Of a stretch of 64,000 nucleotides of DNA, positions 1 to 8,601 are shown piece after piece; position 1 is the stretch's first letter; each line of letters begins with the position of its first letter. The stretch is from Candidatus Sericytochromatia bacterium (GTDB lineage Bacteria > Cyanobacteriota > Sericytochromatia > UBA7694): the NCBI GenBank assembly GCA_018780035.1, contig JADMKE010000019.1, positions 41,694 through 105,693 on the forward strand, read 5' to 3'. The translations under genes and the position numbers were made by a program. The notes below the pieces were generated by a model. The model searched no databases. It saw nothing but the letters and a program-made list of their open reading frames with translations, and was not told the DNA's origin.

Positions 1-2
1 AG

Positions 3-776
3 TATATGGAGCGTCACTCTGTCTCCAAATTGATAGGCTCCCCCCCGGGTTATGTTGGCTTCCAAGAAGGTGGCCAACTGACCGAGATGGTGCGCCGCAA
101 GCCCTATTCGGTGATTCTCTTTGACGAAATAGAGAAGGCCCATCCAGATACCTTCAATGTCTTGCTGCAGATCATGGAAGATGGCCGCCTGAGCGACTCC
201 AAAGGCCGCGTGGTGGACTTTAAAAATACCATTTTGATTCTGACCAGCAATATTGGCGCCCGCGCGATTGAAAAAGGCGGCGGCGGTCTGGGCTTTAATA
301 CCGGCAGTGGTACCAGCGATGAAAACCGCTATGAGCGAATTCGCGAACGTGTACTCGACGAACTCAAGCAAAGTTTCCGCCCTGAGTTCCTCAACCGCGT
401 CAACGAAATCATCGTCTTTCACCCGCTCAAAAAAGAGGAAATCCGCGAGATTGTCGATATCATGCTCGTGGATGTCAAAGAGCGCCTGAAAGAAGCGGAT
501 ATCCAAATGACCTTTGACGTCAGCGTCAAAGACATGCTGGGCAAAGAGGGTTATGACGAAAAGTCAGGTGCCCGCCCACTGCGTCGCACGATCTCCAAAC
601 GGATCGAAGATCCGCTCTCCGAAGATCTGCTGCTCGGTCGCATTCCTTTGAATACGCCGTTGGTGCTCAAAGCCCGCGAAGACAGCTCCATCTACTTTGA
701 ACCGGCTGCAGAAGTAGCTGAAACCGGAGAAGTGGACGCAGAGCCTGAAAAAGAACCTGTGGAATCCGCCAGCTAA
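3..776 (+). CDS. clpC: ATP-dependent Clp protease ATP-binding subunit ClpC, C-terminal part (cut by the window edge)
   Basis: This is the second AAA+ module of a Hsp100 unfoldase that feeds substrates to ClpP. The frame is open to the window edge, so the N-terminal repeat domain and the first ATPase module lie upstream. Visible are the pore-loop segment with GSPPGYVG, Walker B (VILFDEIEKAHP), sensor 1 (LTSNIGA) and the D2-small domain with the arginine finger/sensor 2 region (GARPLRRTI). SPPGYVG rather than APPGYVG and the glycine-rich GGGGLGF insertion favour ClpC over ClpB; this is a family-level judgement. The tail after the D2-small domain is acidic and unconserved. A strong terminator follows the stop. 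Confidence 0.88.
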   Translation, partial: YMERHSVSKLIGSPPGYVGFQEGGQLTEMVRRKPYSVILFDEIEKAHPDTFNVLLQIMEDGRLSDSKGRVVDFKNTILILTSNIGARAIEKGGGGLGFNTGSGTSDENRYERIRERVLDELKQSFRPEFLNRVNEIIVFHPLKKEEIREIVDIMLVDVKERLKEADIQMTFDVSVKDMLGKEGYDEKSGARPLRRTISKRIEDPLSEDLLLGRIPLNTPLVLKAREDSSIYFEPAAEVAETGEVDAEPEKEPVESAS

Positions 777-793
777 GCGCTTTCCCCAAAACG

Positions 794-823
794 AAAACCC
801 CCGGTTTAAACGCCGGGGGTTTT
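794..823. terminator. Bidirectional rho-independent terminator between clpC and the DUF58 gene
   Basis: Stem cccccgg (798-804) pairs with ccggggg (813-819) across an 8-nt loop. It is preceded by an A run and followed by a T run, so it can serve both the rightward clpC transcript and the leftward DUF58 transcript that converge here. Confidence 0.85.
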
Positions 824-847
824 GTTCTATTTGTTCTAAATAGTGCT

Positions 848-2020
848 TCAGGCCCCTTCAATCACTTTCACCACCACCTGCCCAGCCCATTCATCAGGCA
901 CCTGCGGGCTGGTTTCAAGGGTATAGACCAAAAGCGAAGAGCCACTGCTCTGGTGCAAGAGCAAATGACGCAGACTGGCAGAAGTGGGAAAAGTCGGCGA
1001 GATCAGGATCACCACTGCATTTTCAGCCTGGGGGCCTGAAGCAAGCAAACTCTGTTCCAGCGGCAGCAAAGCATCGGGGGCCAATGTGGCCAACCAATAC
1101 TGAAGACCTTCCCACTGGCGCACGCCCGCGAGTTGGCGCAGCGGAGGAGCGATCTGATAAGATTGCCAAAATTCAGGATCCGCAGGGGGTGCCCAACAGG
1201 CGACCTCCATTTGCTGAGCCAAAAGCCCCTGACAGACCGCTTCAGTTGTCCGCAACAGGGCATTAAACGCCTTAAAATCCGTTGTTTTGTCCGCATCAAA
1301 AATCACCTGGGCCTGTTGAAAGGGCTCTTCACGGGCCTCAGCCACAATCAGACGGGCCTGCCGAGCGGTGTTTTTCCAATGAATCGTATTGCGCGAATCG
1401 CCCTTTTGGTACTCGCGAAAATGAGAGATGTCTTCTGAGAGATGGCTGCGGCGCCGGGCCTGCTGAACTTGCTGAATCAGCCCCTCAGGCAGAATATTGA
1501 GACTTGACTCCGGCGGTACAGGGTAGACCACCCAAACAGCGGGCACCTGCTGCTTCCAATACACGCCCATCAATCCCAAGGGCCCAAAGGAACCGACTTG
1601 AAAGCCTTTAAACACATAAACCCCCGCCACTTCGGGTGTAAAGTGCGCATCAAACTCGGCCTTTTGGCCTGCGGCAGTCCAAAGTGAAAAATGTTTGTCA
1701 GCATTCAGCGTGAGGGTTTGATTTTGGCGCAGCGAAAAAACCGGCAACTCTTCCAGATTGAGAAACATCACGGGCAAACGGCTACCGTTTTCAAGGCTGA
1801 GATGCAGGGTCTGGGAAACCCCTACCAAAGGCGCATCGGGCAATTGACGCTGGACCGTTAAACGCCGCAATTGCAAAAAAGGCACCACAAAGGCCAATAG
1901 AACAGCGCTCCAGAGCAAGGCATCGAGAACGTAGAGCCACCCGCCCTGAATATTGGTCGCCGCCAGGAAGAGAAAAACAGCGGTAATAAAGAGAACCAGA
2001 AGCGGGGAAGTGATTTTCAT
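848..2020 (-). CDS. DUF58 domain-containing membrane protein
   Basis: This 390-residue protein has two N-terminal membrane segments (about residues 7-22 and 28-50). A beta-rich region follows, then the DUF58 signature near residues 200-230 (FREYQKGDSRNTIHWKNTAR) and a von Willebrand A-like C-terminal part. DUF58 proteins usually sit beside MoxR ATPases and transglutaminase-like genes and are thought to work in envelope or complex assembly; no MoxR gene is seen here, although one could lie outside the window. The gene converges on clpC and is divergent from the ABC operon that begins at 2313. The biochemical role is unknown. Confidence 0.85.
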   Translation of the reverse strand: MKITSPLLVLFITAVFLFLAATNIQGGWLYVLDALLWSAVLLAFVVPFLQLRRLTVQRQLPDAPLVGVSQTLHLSLENGSRLPVMFLNLEELPVFSLRQNQTLTLNADKHFSLWTAAGQKAEFDAHFTPEVAGVYVFKGFQVGSFGPLGLMGVYWKQQVPAVWVVYPVPPESSLNILPEGLIQQVQQARRRSHLSEDISHFREYQKGDSRNTIHWKNTARQARLIVAEAREEPFQQAQVIFDADKTTDFKAFNALLRTTEAVCQGLLAQQMEVACWAPPADPEFWQSYQIAPPLRQLAGVRQWEGLQYWLATLAPDALLPLEQSLLASGPQAENAVVILISPTFPTSASLRHLLLHQSSGSSLLVYTLETSPQVPDEWAGQVVVKVIEGA

Positions 2021-2157
2021 GTTCTCAGTTTAACATCCAGTTCAATCCTATTGTCATCAGAAAAAGGGTTTGTTATCATATTCGATTAATGCACAATCCT
2101 GCATCCTTCTAGGGCCCCTGCAGAAAAAATCAAAGGGGTAGGCAGGTATGCATGAGA

Positions 2158-2256
2158 CTAACTTAATACGCATTCAAAGCATGGCTTGATCTTCACTGCG
2201 TGTTGCTTGTTTATCTCGCTTAGTGTTTACTTAAGCATGCTTTGGTCTTAAGTTAG
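2158..2256. promoter_or_regulatory. Two-part inverted repeat in the divergent intergenic region
   Basis: The 292-bp gap between the DUF58 gene and the ABC operon holds a bipartite inverted repeat. Outer arms are ctaacttaa (2158-2166) and ttaagttag (2248-2256). Inner arms are caaagcatg (2175-2183) and catgctttg (2236-2244). All 18 positions pair, separated by an 8-nt/3-nt internal loop and a 52-nt apical loop. It could be an RNA leader for the gene at 2313, a double operator, or the remains of a small mobile repeat. No clear sigma-70 promoter was recognised in the gap. Confidence 0.5.
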
Positions 2257-2312
2257 GGAATCAAAAGTTGTTAATTTTGATTAAACAACACAAGCAGGTG
2301 TAAACAGCAGCG

Positions 2313-3260
2313 ATGATTGAAGTTAAACAAGTCTCTAAGTATTATTCCCATCATCAAAAAGCCGTAGATAACCTGAGTTTTTCTGTTCCAAAAGGAACCA
2401 TTCTCGGCTTTTTGGGCCCCAACGGGGCTGGCAAAACCACCACCATGCGTATGATTACGGGCTTTATGGCACCCAGCGAAGGCAGCATTGAAGTCGCGGG
2501 CTGCGACACAGTCAGCCAATCAATGTTGGTACGCCAAAAAATTGGCTATTTGCCCGAAACGCCGCCACTCTACCCCGAGTTGACCGTGGAAAGTTATTTG
2601 GACTTTGTCGCCCGACTCAAAGGCATCAAGTCGGCCCAAGAACGCAAAAAACGCATAGCAGAAGTCGCTGAGTCTTGCTGGATTGGCGATGTGCTCAAAA
2701 AATCCCCAGGCAAGCTCTCCAAAGGCTACCGCCAGCGGGTGGGACTGGCCCAGGCGATTATCCACAACCCCGAAGTGATCATTCTTGATGAGCCCACCAT
2801 CGGCCTCGATCCCAAACAAATTCAGGAAACCCGCAAACTGATCAAAGGCCTGGGTGGGCAGCACACCTTGATTCTGAGCACGCATATTTTGCCAGAGGTG
2901 CAAATGACCTGCGACCGGGTCGTGATTATCAACAAAGGCAAAATTCTGGCCGAAGACACGCCCGCCAATTTGATTGCCCGCAGTGCAGGTGTGCAACAAA
3001 TTCGGCTGCAGGTTCGTGGCCCCCAAAGCGAGATCGCCACGCTGCTTCAAGCCCAACCTGAAATTGAAAACTGCATGTATGAAAGCAGCGATGCAGATTT
3101 GCACAGTTTTCATATCCAAAGCCGCAGAATAGGCATTCAAGCCCAATTGGCCCGCAGCATCGTCGCACAGGACTGGGATCTGATGGCCCTCCAAACGGCT
3201 TCAGGCAGTCTCGAAGACATCTTTATTCAATTGGTCACCAAAGAAGGAGGAGCAGACTAA
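2313..3260 (+). CDS. ABC transporter ATP-binding protein, GldA-like
   Basis: This 315-residue ATPase has Walker A GPNGAGKTTT near residue 37, the signature LSKGYRQRVGLAQ near 138, Walker B VIILDEPTIGLDP, and the switch histidine in LSTHILPE. A C-terminal extension of about 90 residues follows, as in the CcmA/NatA/GldA type. It energises the membrane protein encoded next, and the stop overlaps the next start by one base (taatg at 3258-3262), so the two are translationally coupled. With the permease, the GldG-like and the DUF4340 genes it forms the set named for gliding in Bacteroidetes. That set is also found in many non-gliding bacteria, so motility should not be assumed. Confidence 0.88.
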   Translation: MIEVKQVSKYYSHHQKAVDNLSFSVPKGTILGFLGPNGAGKTTTMRMITGFMAPSEGSIEVAGCDTVSQSMLVRQKIGYLPETPPLYPELTVESYLDFVARLKGIKSAQERKKRIAEVAESCWIGDVLKKSPGKLSKGYRQRVGLAQAIIHNPEVIILDEPTIGLDPKQIQETRKLIKGLGGQHTLILSTHILPEVQMTCDRVVIINKGKILAEDTPANLIARSAGVQQIRLQVRGPQSEIATLLQAQPEIENCMYESSDADLHSFHIQSRRIGIQAQLARSIVAQDWDLMALQTASGSLEDIFIQLVTKEGGAD

Positions 3261-3973
3261 TGGCACAGATTTGGGCAATTTCTTTAAAAGAACTCAAAGC
3301 CTATTTTGCCTCGCCGATTGCCTATGTGGTTACCGCCATGTTCCTGTTGATTTCTGGCTATTTTTTCGCCATGATTTTGGCCTATGGCAAAGATGCGGGC
3401 ATGATGCGCTACCTCTTTGGCAATATGTCGGTGATCTTGCTGCTGATCACCCCCCTCTTTTCGATGCGGCTCTTTGCCGAGGAGCAAAAGAACAAGACCT
3501 TGGAGTTGCTGATGACCTCTCCGATCAGCGACGCAGGTATTGTCCTCGGCAAATTCTTGGCCACAGCCTTGCTGCTCTTGATCATGTTGCTGACCACAGC
3601 CCACTTTCCGATTTTATTGCTGGTCTTAGGCAAACCCGATCTGATGCCGATTCTGACAGGCTATTTGGGTATGTTTTTAATGGGCTGCGCCTTTTTGGCG
3701 ATTGGCATGTTGACCTCCACCTGGACCCAAAACCAGATTGTGGCAGCCGTCTCTTCGTTCTCGATTTCTCTCTTGCTCTGGTTTTTGGGCGCATCTGGCA
3801 GTCTGGCGGGTGCAGAACTCGGAGCGCTGATGACTTATGTCTCGTTAAATACCCATTTTGAAAGCTTTTCCAAAGGCGTGCTCAACAGCAGTGACCTGAT
3901 TTATTATTTCAGTGTGATTGGCATTCTGCTGTTTGTCACGGTGCGCTCATTGGAAACCCGGCGCTGGAGATAG
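3260..3973 (+). CDS. ABC-2 type membrane permease, GldF-like
   Basis: This 237-residue integral membrane protein has about six hydrophobic segments. The N-terminal stretch ISLKELKAYFASPIAYVV is characteristic of GldF-like ABC-2 permeases, and a conserved AEEQKNKTLELLMTSPI motif follows the second membrane segment. It pairs with the ATPase whose stop it overlaps. The substrate is unknown. Confidence 0.86.
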   Translation: MAQIWAISLKELKAYFASPIAYVVTAMFLLISGYFFAMILAYGKDAGMMRYLFGNMSVILLLITPLFSMRLFAEEQKNKTLELLMTSPISDAGIVLGKFLATALLLLIMLLTTAHFPILLLVLGKPDLMPILTGYLGMFLMGCAFLAIGMLTSTWTQNQIVAAVSSFSISLLLWFLGASGSLAGAELGALMTYVSLNTHFESFSKGVLNSSDLIYYFSVIGILLFVTVRSLETRRWR

Positions 3974-3984
3974 GAGGAACAGCC

Positions 3985-5571
3985 ATGTCAAACACATCAT
4001 CTCAATCCCTTTCACTCACACGCCTAAGCCTGATTATTGGCGTGCTGGGCCTGTTGATCTTGGTCGGCGGAGTCGGCTTAAACAATTTTAAAGACTTGCA
4101 AAACCTGGCAGAACTGATGCGGGTCTTGGGCGGTATTTTGTTCGGCATCGGTGTAGCAGGACTGGTGACAGCTCGCCGCCAAGCCATCTACGGTTTTTCT
4201 CAGAGCCGCCAAGCCCGCTTTGGCAGCCAAGCGGTGATTCTCAGCCTGAGTTTTATTGGCATTGTCGCTTTGCTGAATTATCTCGGCATGCGCCACCCGC
4301 TGCGGTGGGATCTCACTGAGAACAAAAGTTTTACCCTTTCGGCTCAGACCACACGTATTTTAAAAAATCTCAAAGAACCCGTCAAAGTGACTGCCTTTTA
4401 CAAAGTCAGCAACTCCATGCGCCAAGAGATGATCAATTTACTCGAAAGCTACCGCGACCAAGCCAATGGCAAACTCAAAGTTGAATTTGTCGATCCCGAG
4501 CGCCAACCCGGTATCGCCCTGCGCTATGGTATCAGCACCAGCGACGTGATCATTCTCGAACGGGGGACACTGCGCAAAACCGTCACAGGCACCCAAGAGC
4601 AAGATGTAACCAATGCGCTGTTGGGTGTGAGTCGCGAGAAAAAACCGATTGTCTATTTTTTACAGGGCCACGGCGAAGGGGATCCCGAAGACTTTGATCC
4701 AGCCAAAGGGCTGAGTGGTCTCAAGCAGGCCCTCGAAGGCGAAAATTATCAGGTGTCCAAGCTCTATTTACAGGCCAGTGGCGGCAAAGTGCCCGCAGAT
4801 GCCTCAGCTTTGGTGATTGCAGGCCCCGACAAGGCCCTGACCCCACCTGAACGACAAGCCGTGGCCGATTATTTGGCCAAACGGCCCGGACGGGTACTTT
4901 TGCTGCTGCGCCCCCAGGTTCAGACAGGTCTGGAGTCGGTGGTGGCCAAATATGGTGTGCAAGTCGGCAACAATCTCGTGATTGACGCTGGTCGCAATAT
5001 TCAAAATGATGTCTCCGCCCCCGCTGTCACAGAATATGCTTCGCACCCCATCACCAAAGACCTCTTGAGCACCATTGCCTTTTTTCCACTCGTGCGCAGT
5101 GTGCAATTGATCAGCCCACCGCCCCAAGTCAATGGATTGGAATTGTTTAAATCCTCCAGCGACAGCTGGGCTGAGAGCAATCTCAAAGCCAATATGCTGG
5201 TCAAAAAAGACCCGCAAGATACCGTTGGGCCCCTGGCTTTGGCTGTGGCCCTGAGTATCGACATCACCCCAGAGGCCAAAGTCGGTACCGCAAACATTCA
5301 AAAGAGCCAAGCCCGGCTGGTGGTCTTTGGCAATGCATCTTTTGCCAGCAATGGCTTTGCCCGCTTGCTCGGCAATGGCGACCTTTTGCTCAACAGTCTT
5401 GCTTGGCTGGCAGAACAAGAGGACCTGATTTCAATTCGGGCCAAAGACACCCGCGACACCAAACTGGAGTTGACCAATCAGCAAAACCAGATGGTCTTTT
5501 ATGTCTCTGTGGTGGGCATGCCCCTACTGATGCTCGTGCTGGGTACCTTTGTCTGGTGGAAAAGGAGATAA
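3985..5571 (+). CDS. GldG-family auxiliary protein of the ABC-2 transporter
   Basis: This 528-residue protein has membrane segments near residues 10-30, 38-60 and 75-95 and one at the C-terminus (about 502-522), ending in WWKRR. The large extracytoplasmic middle carries the GldG/ABC_transp_aux features: TENKSFTLSAQT, VDPERQPGIALRYGI and VYFLQGHGEGD. A strong ribosome site (ggagga, 3972-3977) lies just upstream of the ATG. In this family the periplasmic module is thought to work together with the GldA/GldF pair. The 11-nt spacing to the permease and 3-nt spacing to the next gene support a single operon. Confidence 0.85.
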   Translation: MSNTSSQSLSLTRLSLIIGVLGLLILVGGVGLNNFKDLQNLAELMRVLGGILFGIGVAGLVTARRQAIYGFSQSRQARFGSQAVILSLSFIGIVALLNYLGMRHPLRWDLTENKSFTLSAQTTRILKNLKEPVKVTAFYKVSNSMRQEMINLLESYRDQANGKLKVEFVDPERQPGIALRYGISTSDVIILERGTLRKTVTGTQEQDVTNALLGVSREKKPIVYFLQGHGEGDPEDFDPAKGLSGLKQALEGENYQVSKLYLQASGGKVPADASALVIAGPDKALTPPERQAVADYLAKRPGRVLLLLRPQVQTGLESVVAKYGVQVGNNLVIDAGRNIQNDVSAPAVTEYASHPITKDLLSTIAFFPLVRSVQLISPPPQVNGLELFKSSSDSWAESNLKANMLVKKDPQDTVGPLALAVALSIDITPEAKVGTANIQKSQARLVVFGNASFASNGFARLLGNGDLLLNSLAWLAEQEDLISIRAKDTRDTKLELTNQQNQMVFYVSVVGMPLLMLVLGTFVWWKRR

Positions 5572-5574
5572 GCC

Positions 5575-6138
5575 ATGAAACCCATTTATACCTTTGGTAT
5601 GCTGGGCATTCTCCTGGCCTTGGGGGCCTATGTCTTTTTCTTTGAACGACAGCCGGTCACCCCCAGCGGCAATCAGGAGTCCAAGCCCAAAATTGTGCAA
5701 ATGCAGCCCTCAACAGTCAAAACCCTGACGATCAGCCGAGGGGCGCAAAAAACCAGCTTTGAGCAAGACAAACTCAGTCATTGGCGTCTTTTGGCACCCC
5801 AGCAAACAGAAGCCGACTCAGTTGCGGTCAACACCCTCTTGGATCACATCAAAGACTGGCAAGCAGCAGAGGTACTTGAACCCGCTTTTAAGGTGAGCGA
5901 AAAGCCCACGTTTGGGTTGGCACCCAACCCACTCCGACTGGAAATCACCACCCCCTCGGGCAAAAGCGAGATTTTGATTGGCAATAAAACACCGATCAAT
6001 TCGGGTTATTACGTGCTCTCAGCCGATGGCAAACAGCTCTATCTGAGTTTTATCAACGTACCCGAGGAACTCAACCAAATGCTCTTCCAACCCCCTTTGC
6101 CCAAAGTTTCACCCTCGCCGCTCACAAATAAAAAATAA
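5575..6138 (+). CDS. DUF4340 domain-containing protein
   Basis: This 187-residue protein has one N-terminal membrane anchor (residues 5-22) and a beta-rich extracytoplasmic DUF4340 region. Typical signatures include WRLLAPQQTEADSVAVNTLL and GLAPNPLRLEITTPSGK. It starts 3 nt after the GldG-like gene with aaggagat as ribosome site. Family members normally close the gldAFG-type operon, as here. The length is short because the family often carries two or three copies of the module and this protein has about one. The molecular role is not established. Confidence 0.8.
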   Translation: MKPIYTFGMLGILLALGAYVFFFERQPVTPSGNQESKPKIVQMQPSTVKTLTISRGAQKTSFEQDKLSHWRLLAPQQTEADSVAVNTLLDHIKDWQAAEVLEPAFKVSEKPTFGLAPNPLRLEITTPSGKSEILIGNKTPINSGYYVLSADGKQLYLSFINVPEELNQMLFQPPLPKVSPSPLTNKK

Positions 6139-6236
6139 GTTGTTTTTGGGGGCCAAGAGGCACTTTTATCACAGATGCTCGCCAATCAGTGGGCGTAACA
6201 TGGAGAAGACGATCCTCCGGAAGCGATTCTCCTCTT

Positions 6237-7235
6237 ATGCAAACCCTCCTGGCCCTCAGCACTGTTCCCTTAACAGCACTGATCTCTGTGCTCTTAGGTC
6301 GCTATGCCGTGGAAATGCTGCGGCGCCTCAAATTGGGGCAACATATTCGCGAAGAGGGCCCACAGTCTCATTTGAGCAAAGGTGGCACCCCCACCATGGG
6401 CGGCATCATCTTTTTAATTCCCGTGCTGCTGGTGACCTTTTTCTTCTCCCGCCCCACGCCCCACACCTTGATACTATTGGGGCTGGTGGTCTTAAGCGCC
6501 GCAATTGGCTTTGTCGACGACTTTCAAAAAATTTGGCTTAAGAACAACAAAGGCATCACACCCAAACAAAAATTGGCAGGACAGATGTTTGTCGGTTTTT
6601 TATTGGGGGCCTACCTGCAATTGGGTCCCCCTCAGCATTTGCCGACCACTGAGATCCCGTTTATCAACTGGAATTTGCCCCTGGGCTGGCTATTTGTGCC
6701 CTTTGTGGTGCTCTTTTTCGTCTCAACCACCAACGCAGTCAACTTAACCGACGGTCTCGACGGACTGGCCTCAACCGTGGCATTGGTGACCCTGACGGCC
6801 TTGAGTGCCCTGCTGATTCTCAAAGGGGGACTGACAGACCCTTTGCTCCAACCCGGTGTAATTCTTGGGCTTTCAACCATTGGCGGCTGTTTGGGTTTTC
6901 TCTGGTACAACAGCCACCCGGCGCAGGTCTTTATGGGCGATACTGGCTCACTCGGTTTGGGTGGTATTCTGGCAGTGATGTCGGTACTGGGGCATTTGGA
7001 GTTTTGGTTTATTTTGGTGGGCATTATCTTTGTGGCAGAGGCCCTGTCCGTGGTTGTACAGGTCACCTATTTCAAAAAAACCCGCAAGCGCCTGTTGCGC
7101 ATGAGCCCGCTGCACCACCATTTTGAACTTGGGGGCTGGAAAGAGACCCAGGTCGTCAACCGCTTTGGTTTTGTCGCTGCGCTCTCTTGCCTGATTGCCT
7201 TTATTGGCTATTATGGCTCCCACGGTTTGCCTTAA
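6237..7235 (+). CDS. mraY: Phospho-N-acetylmuramoyl-pentapeptide-transferase (lipid I synthase)
   Basis: MraY transfers phospho-MurNAc-pentapeptide from UDP to undecaprenyl phosphate in the inner membrane, making lipid I. The 332-residue protein has about ten membrane segments. It shows the family motifs HLSKGGTPTMGGI, the magnesium-binding DD pair in FVDDFQK, NLTDGLDGL, MGDTGSLGLG and the HHH-containing loop SPLHHHFEL. The ATG at 6237 is preferred because it reproduces the usual start of the family (MQTLLAL followed by the first membrane helix); an in-frame GTG at 6189 would add 16 unconserved residues. It is first in the mur/fts run, one base before murD. Confidence 0.95.
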   Translation: MQTLLALSTVPLTALISVLLGRYAVEMLRRLKLGQHIREEGPQSHLSKGGTPTMGGIIFLIPVLLVTFFFSRPTPHTLILLGLVVLSAAIGFVDDFQKIWLKNNKGITPKQKLAGQMFVGFLLGAYLQLGPPQHLPTTEIPFINWNLPLGWLFVPFVVLFFVSTTNAVNLTDGLDGLASTVALVTLTALSALLILKGGLTDPLLQPGVILGLSTIGGCLGFLWYNSHPAQVFMGDTGSLGLGGILAVMSVLGHLEFWFILVGIIFVAEALSVVVQVTYFKKTRKRLLRMSPLHHHFELGGWKETQVVNRFGFVAALSCLIAFIGYYGSHGLP

Positions 7236-7236
7236 A

Positions 7237-8601
7237 ATGAGCAAAACACAAGCTGAATTTTGGCAAGGACGCCGGGTCGTTGTTCTCGGCGCAGCCCGCA
7301 GTGGCATTGCTGCTGCCCGTTTTCTCAAAGACAAAGGCAATACTGTCAGCCTCAGCGACAGTGGCCCCATTTCTGGGGAGATCAAAGCAGAATTGGCAGA
7401 GCTGGGAATTCCCTGGGAAGAAGGCGGGCATACCCGCGAATGGCTCACACAGGCAGAGGCCATCATTGCCAGCCCCGGCATTCCGCTCACAGCCAAACCC
7501 TTTCAATGGGCCCAAGCAGAAGGCATTCCGGTTTTAAGCGAAATCGAGTTGGCAGGACAATTTCTCAAAATCCCCGTGATTGCCGTAACTGGCAGCAACG
7601 GCAAAACCACGACCGTCACCTTGATTCATGCTCTTTTAACAGAAGCTGGGCTGCGAGCAGGACTCGGGGGCAATATTGGCACCCCCCTGATTTCGTTTGT
7701 GGGCCAGGAATTGGACTGGATTGTGGCCGAACTGAGTTCGTTTCAGCTCGAAACCACCTACAGTTTTAAACCCCAAATCGCGCTCTTGCTCAATCTCTAC
7801 CCCAACCATCTCGATCGCCACCCCAGCATGGAAAGCTATTTTGAAATCAAAAGCCGGATTTTTCAAGCCCAAGATGCCAACGATTGGAGCCTGAGCAATG
7901 GCGACAATCCCTGGTGCCAAGCCCTGTCCCAACACACCAAACAACCCCTGCAGTGGTTTTCGCGCCAAGCAGGCCCGCAGGTCTGGGCCTGGATTGAAGC
8001 CGGGCAACTCTGGCGGCAAATGCCCGCAGGCCCCGAAGCCGTCATCGCTCTGCCAGAATTGCCGCTGCTTGGCAACCACAACCAAGAAAACTGTCTGGCC
8101 GTATTGGCCATTTCGGCCCGGCTGAAAATTCCCGTTGAAGCGGTTAGGCGCGCCCTGAAAAAGGTCACAGGCATTCCCCATCGCTTGGAAAAAGTCGCCG
8201 AGCTTCAGGGCCGGGTCTTTATCAATGACTCCAAAGCGACCAATTATCTGGCCACCCAAAAAGCCTTAGAAAGTTTAGAACCACCGCTGATTCTGATTGC
8301 GGGAGGGCGCGACAAAGGGGGGGATTTACACCCCCTGATCGATCTGATTCATTCCCGCGTCAAAGCCGTGGTATTGCTGGGAGAAGCCGCCCCTCATTTT
8401 GCCCAGGAATTGCAAAAAAGAGAGTATAATCAAATCAGCGTGGTCAATACAATGCAAGAAGCGGTGGAGCAGGCTTGGCGGGTTTCTCAGCCAAAGGATC
8501 AAATTTTGCTTTCGCCGGCCTGCGCCAGCTATGATATGTTTCACAATTTTGAGGAGAGAGGGGAGAGGTTCAAAGCAGATGTTGCTGCGCTCACCCCCTA
8601 A
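7237..8601 (+). CDS. murD: UDP-N-acetylmuramoylalanine--D-glutamate ligase
   Basis: MurD adds D-glutamate to UDP-MurNAc-L-alanine in the cytoplasm. The 454-residue protein begins with the Rossmann-like UDP-binding domain (VVLGAARSGIAAARFL), then the ATP-binding P-loop TGSNGKTTT, the middle-domain motif NLYPNHLDRH, and the C-terminal INDSKATN and LSPACASYDMF motifs. The ATG at 7237, one base after the mraY stop, is preferred to earlier in-frame codons inside mraY. Its end overlaps the likely ftsW start. Confidence 0.95.
   Translation: MSKTQAEFWQGRRVVVLGAARSGIAAARFLKDKGNTVSLSDSGPISGEIKAELAELGIPWEEGGHTREWLTQAEAIIASPGIPLTAKPFQWAQAEGIPVLSEIELAGQFLKIPVIAVTGSNGKTTTVTLIHALLTEAGLRAGLGGNIGTPLISFVGQELDWIVAELSSFQLETTYSFKPQIALLLNLYPNHLDRHPSMESYFEIKSRIFQAQDANDWSLSNGDNPWCQALSQHTKQPLQWFSRQAGPQVWAWIEAGQLWRQMPAGPEAVIALPELPLLGNHNQENCLAVLAISARLKIPVEAVRRALKKVTGIPHRLEKVAELQGRVFINDSKATNYLATQKALESLEPPLILIAGGRDKGGDLHPLIDLIHSRVKAVVLLGEAAPHFAQELQKREYNQISVVNTMQEAVEQAWRVSQPKDQILLSPACASYDMFHNFEERGERFKADVAALTP

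Noticed and set aside
848..2020. DUF58 gene as evidence of a MoxR-type complex
   Set aside because: No MoxR ATPase or transglutaminase-like gene lies in the window, so the usual partner set cannot be claimed.
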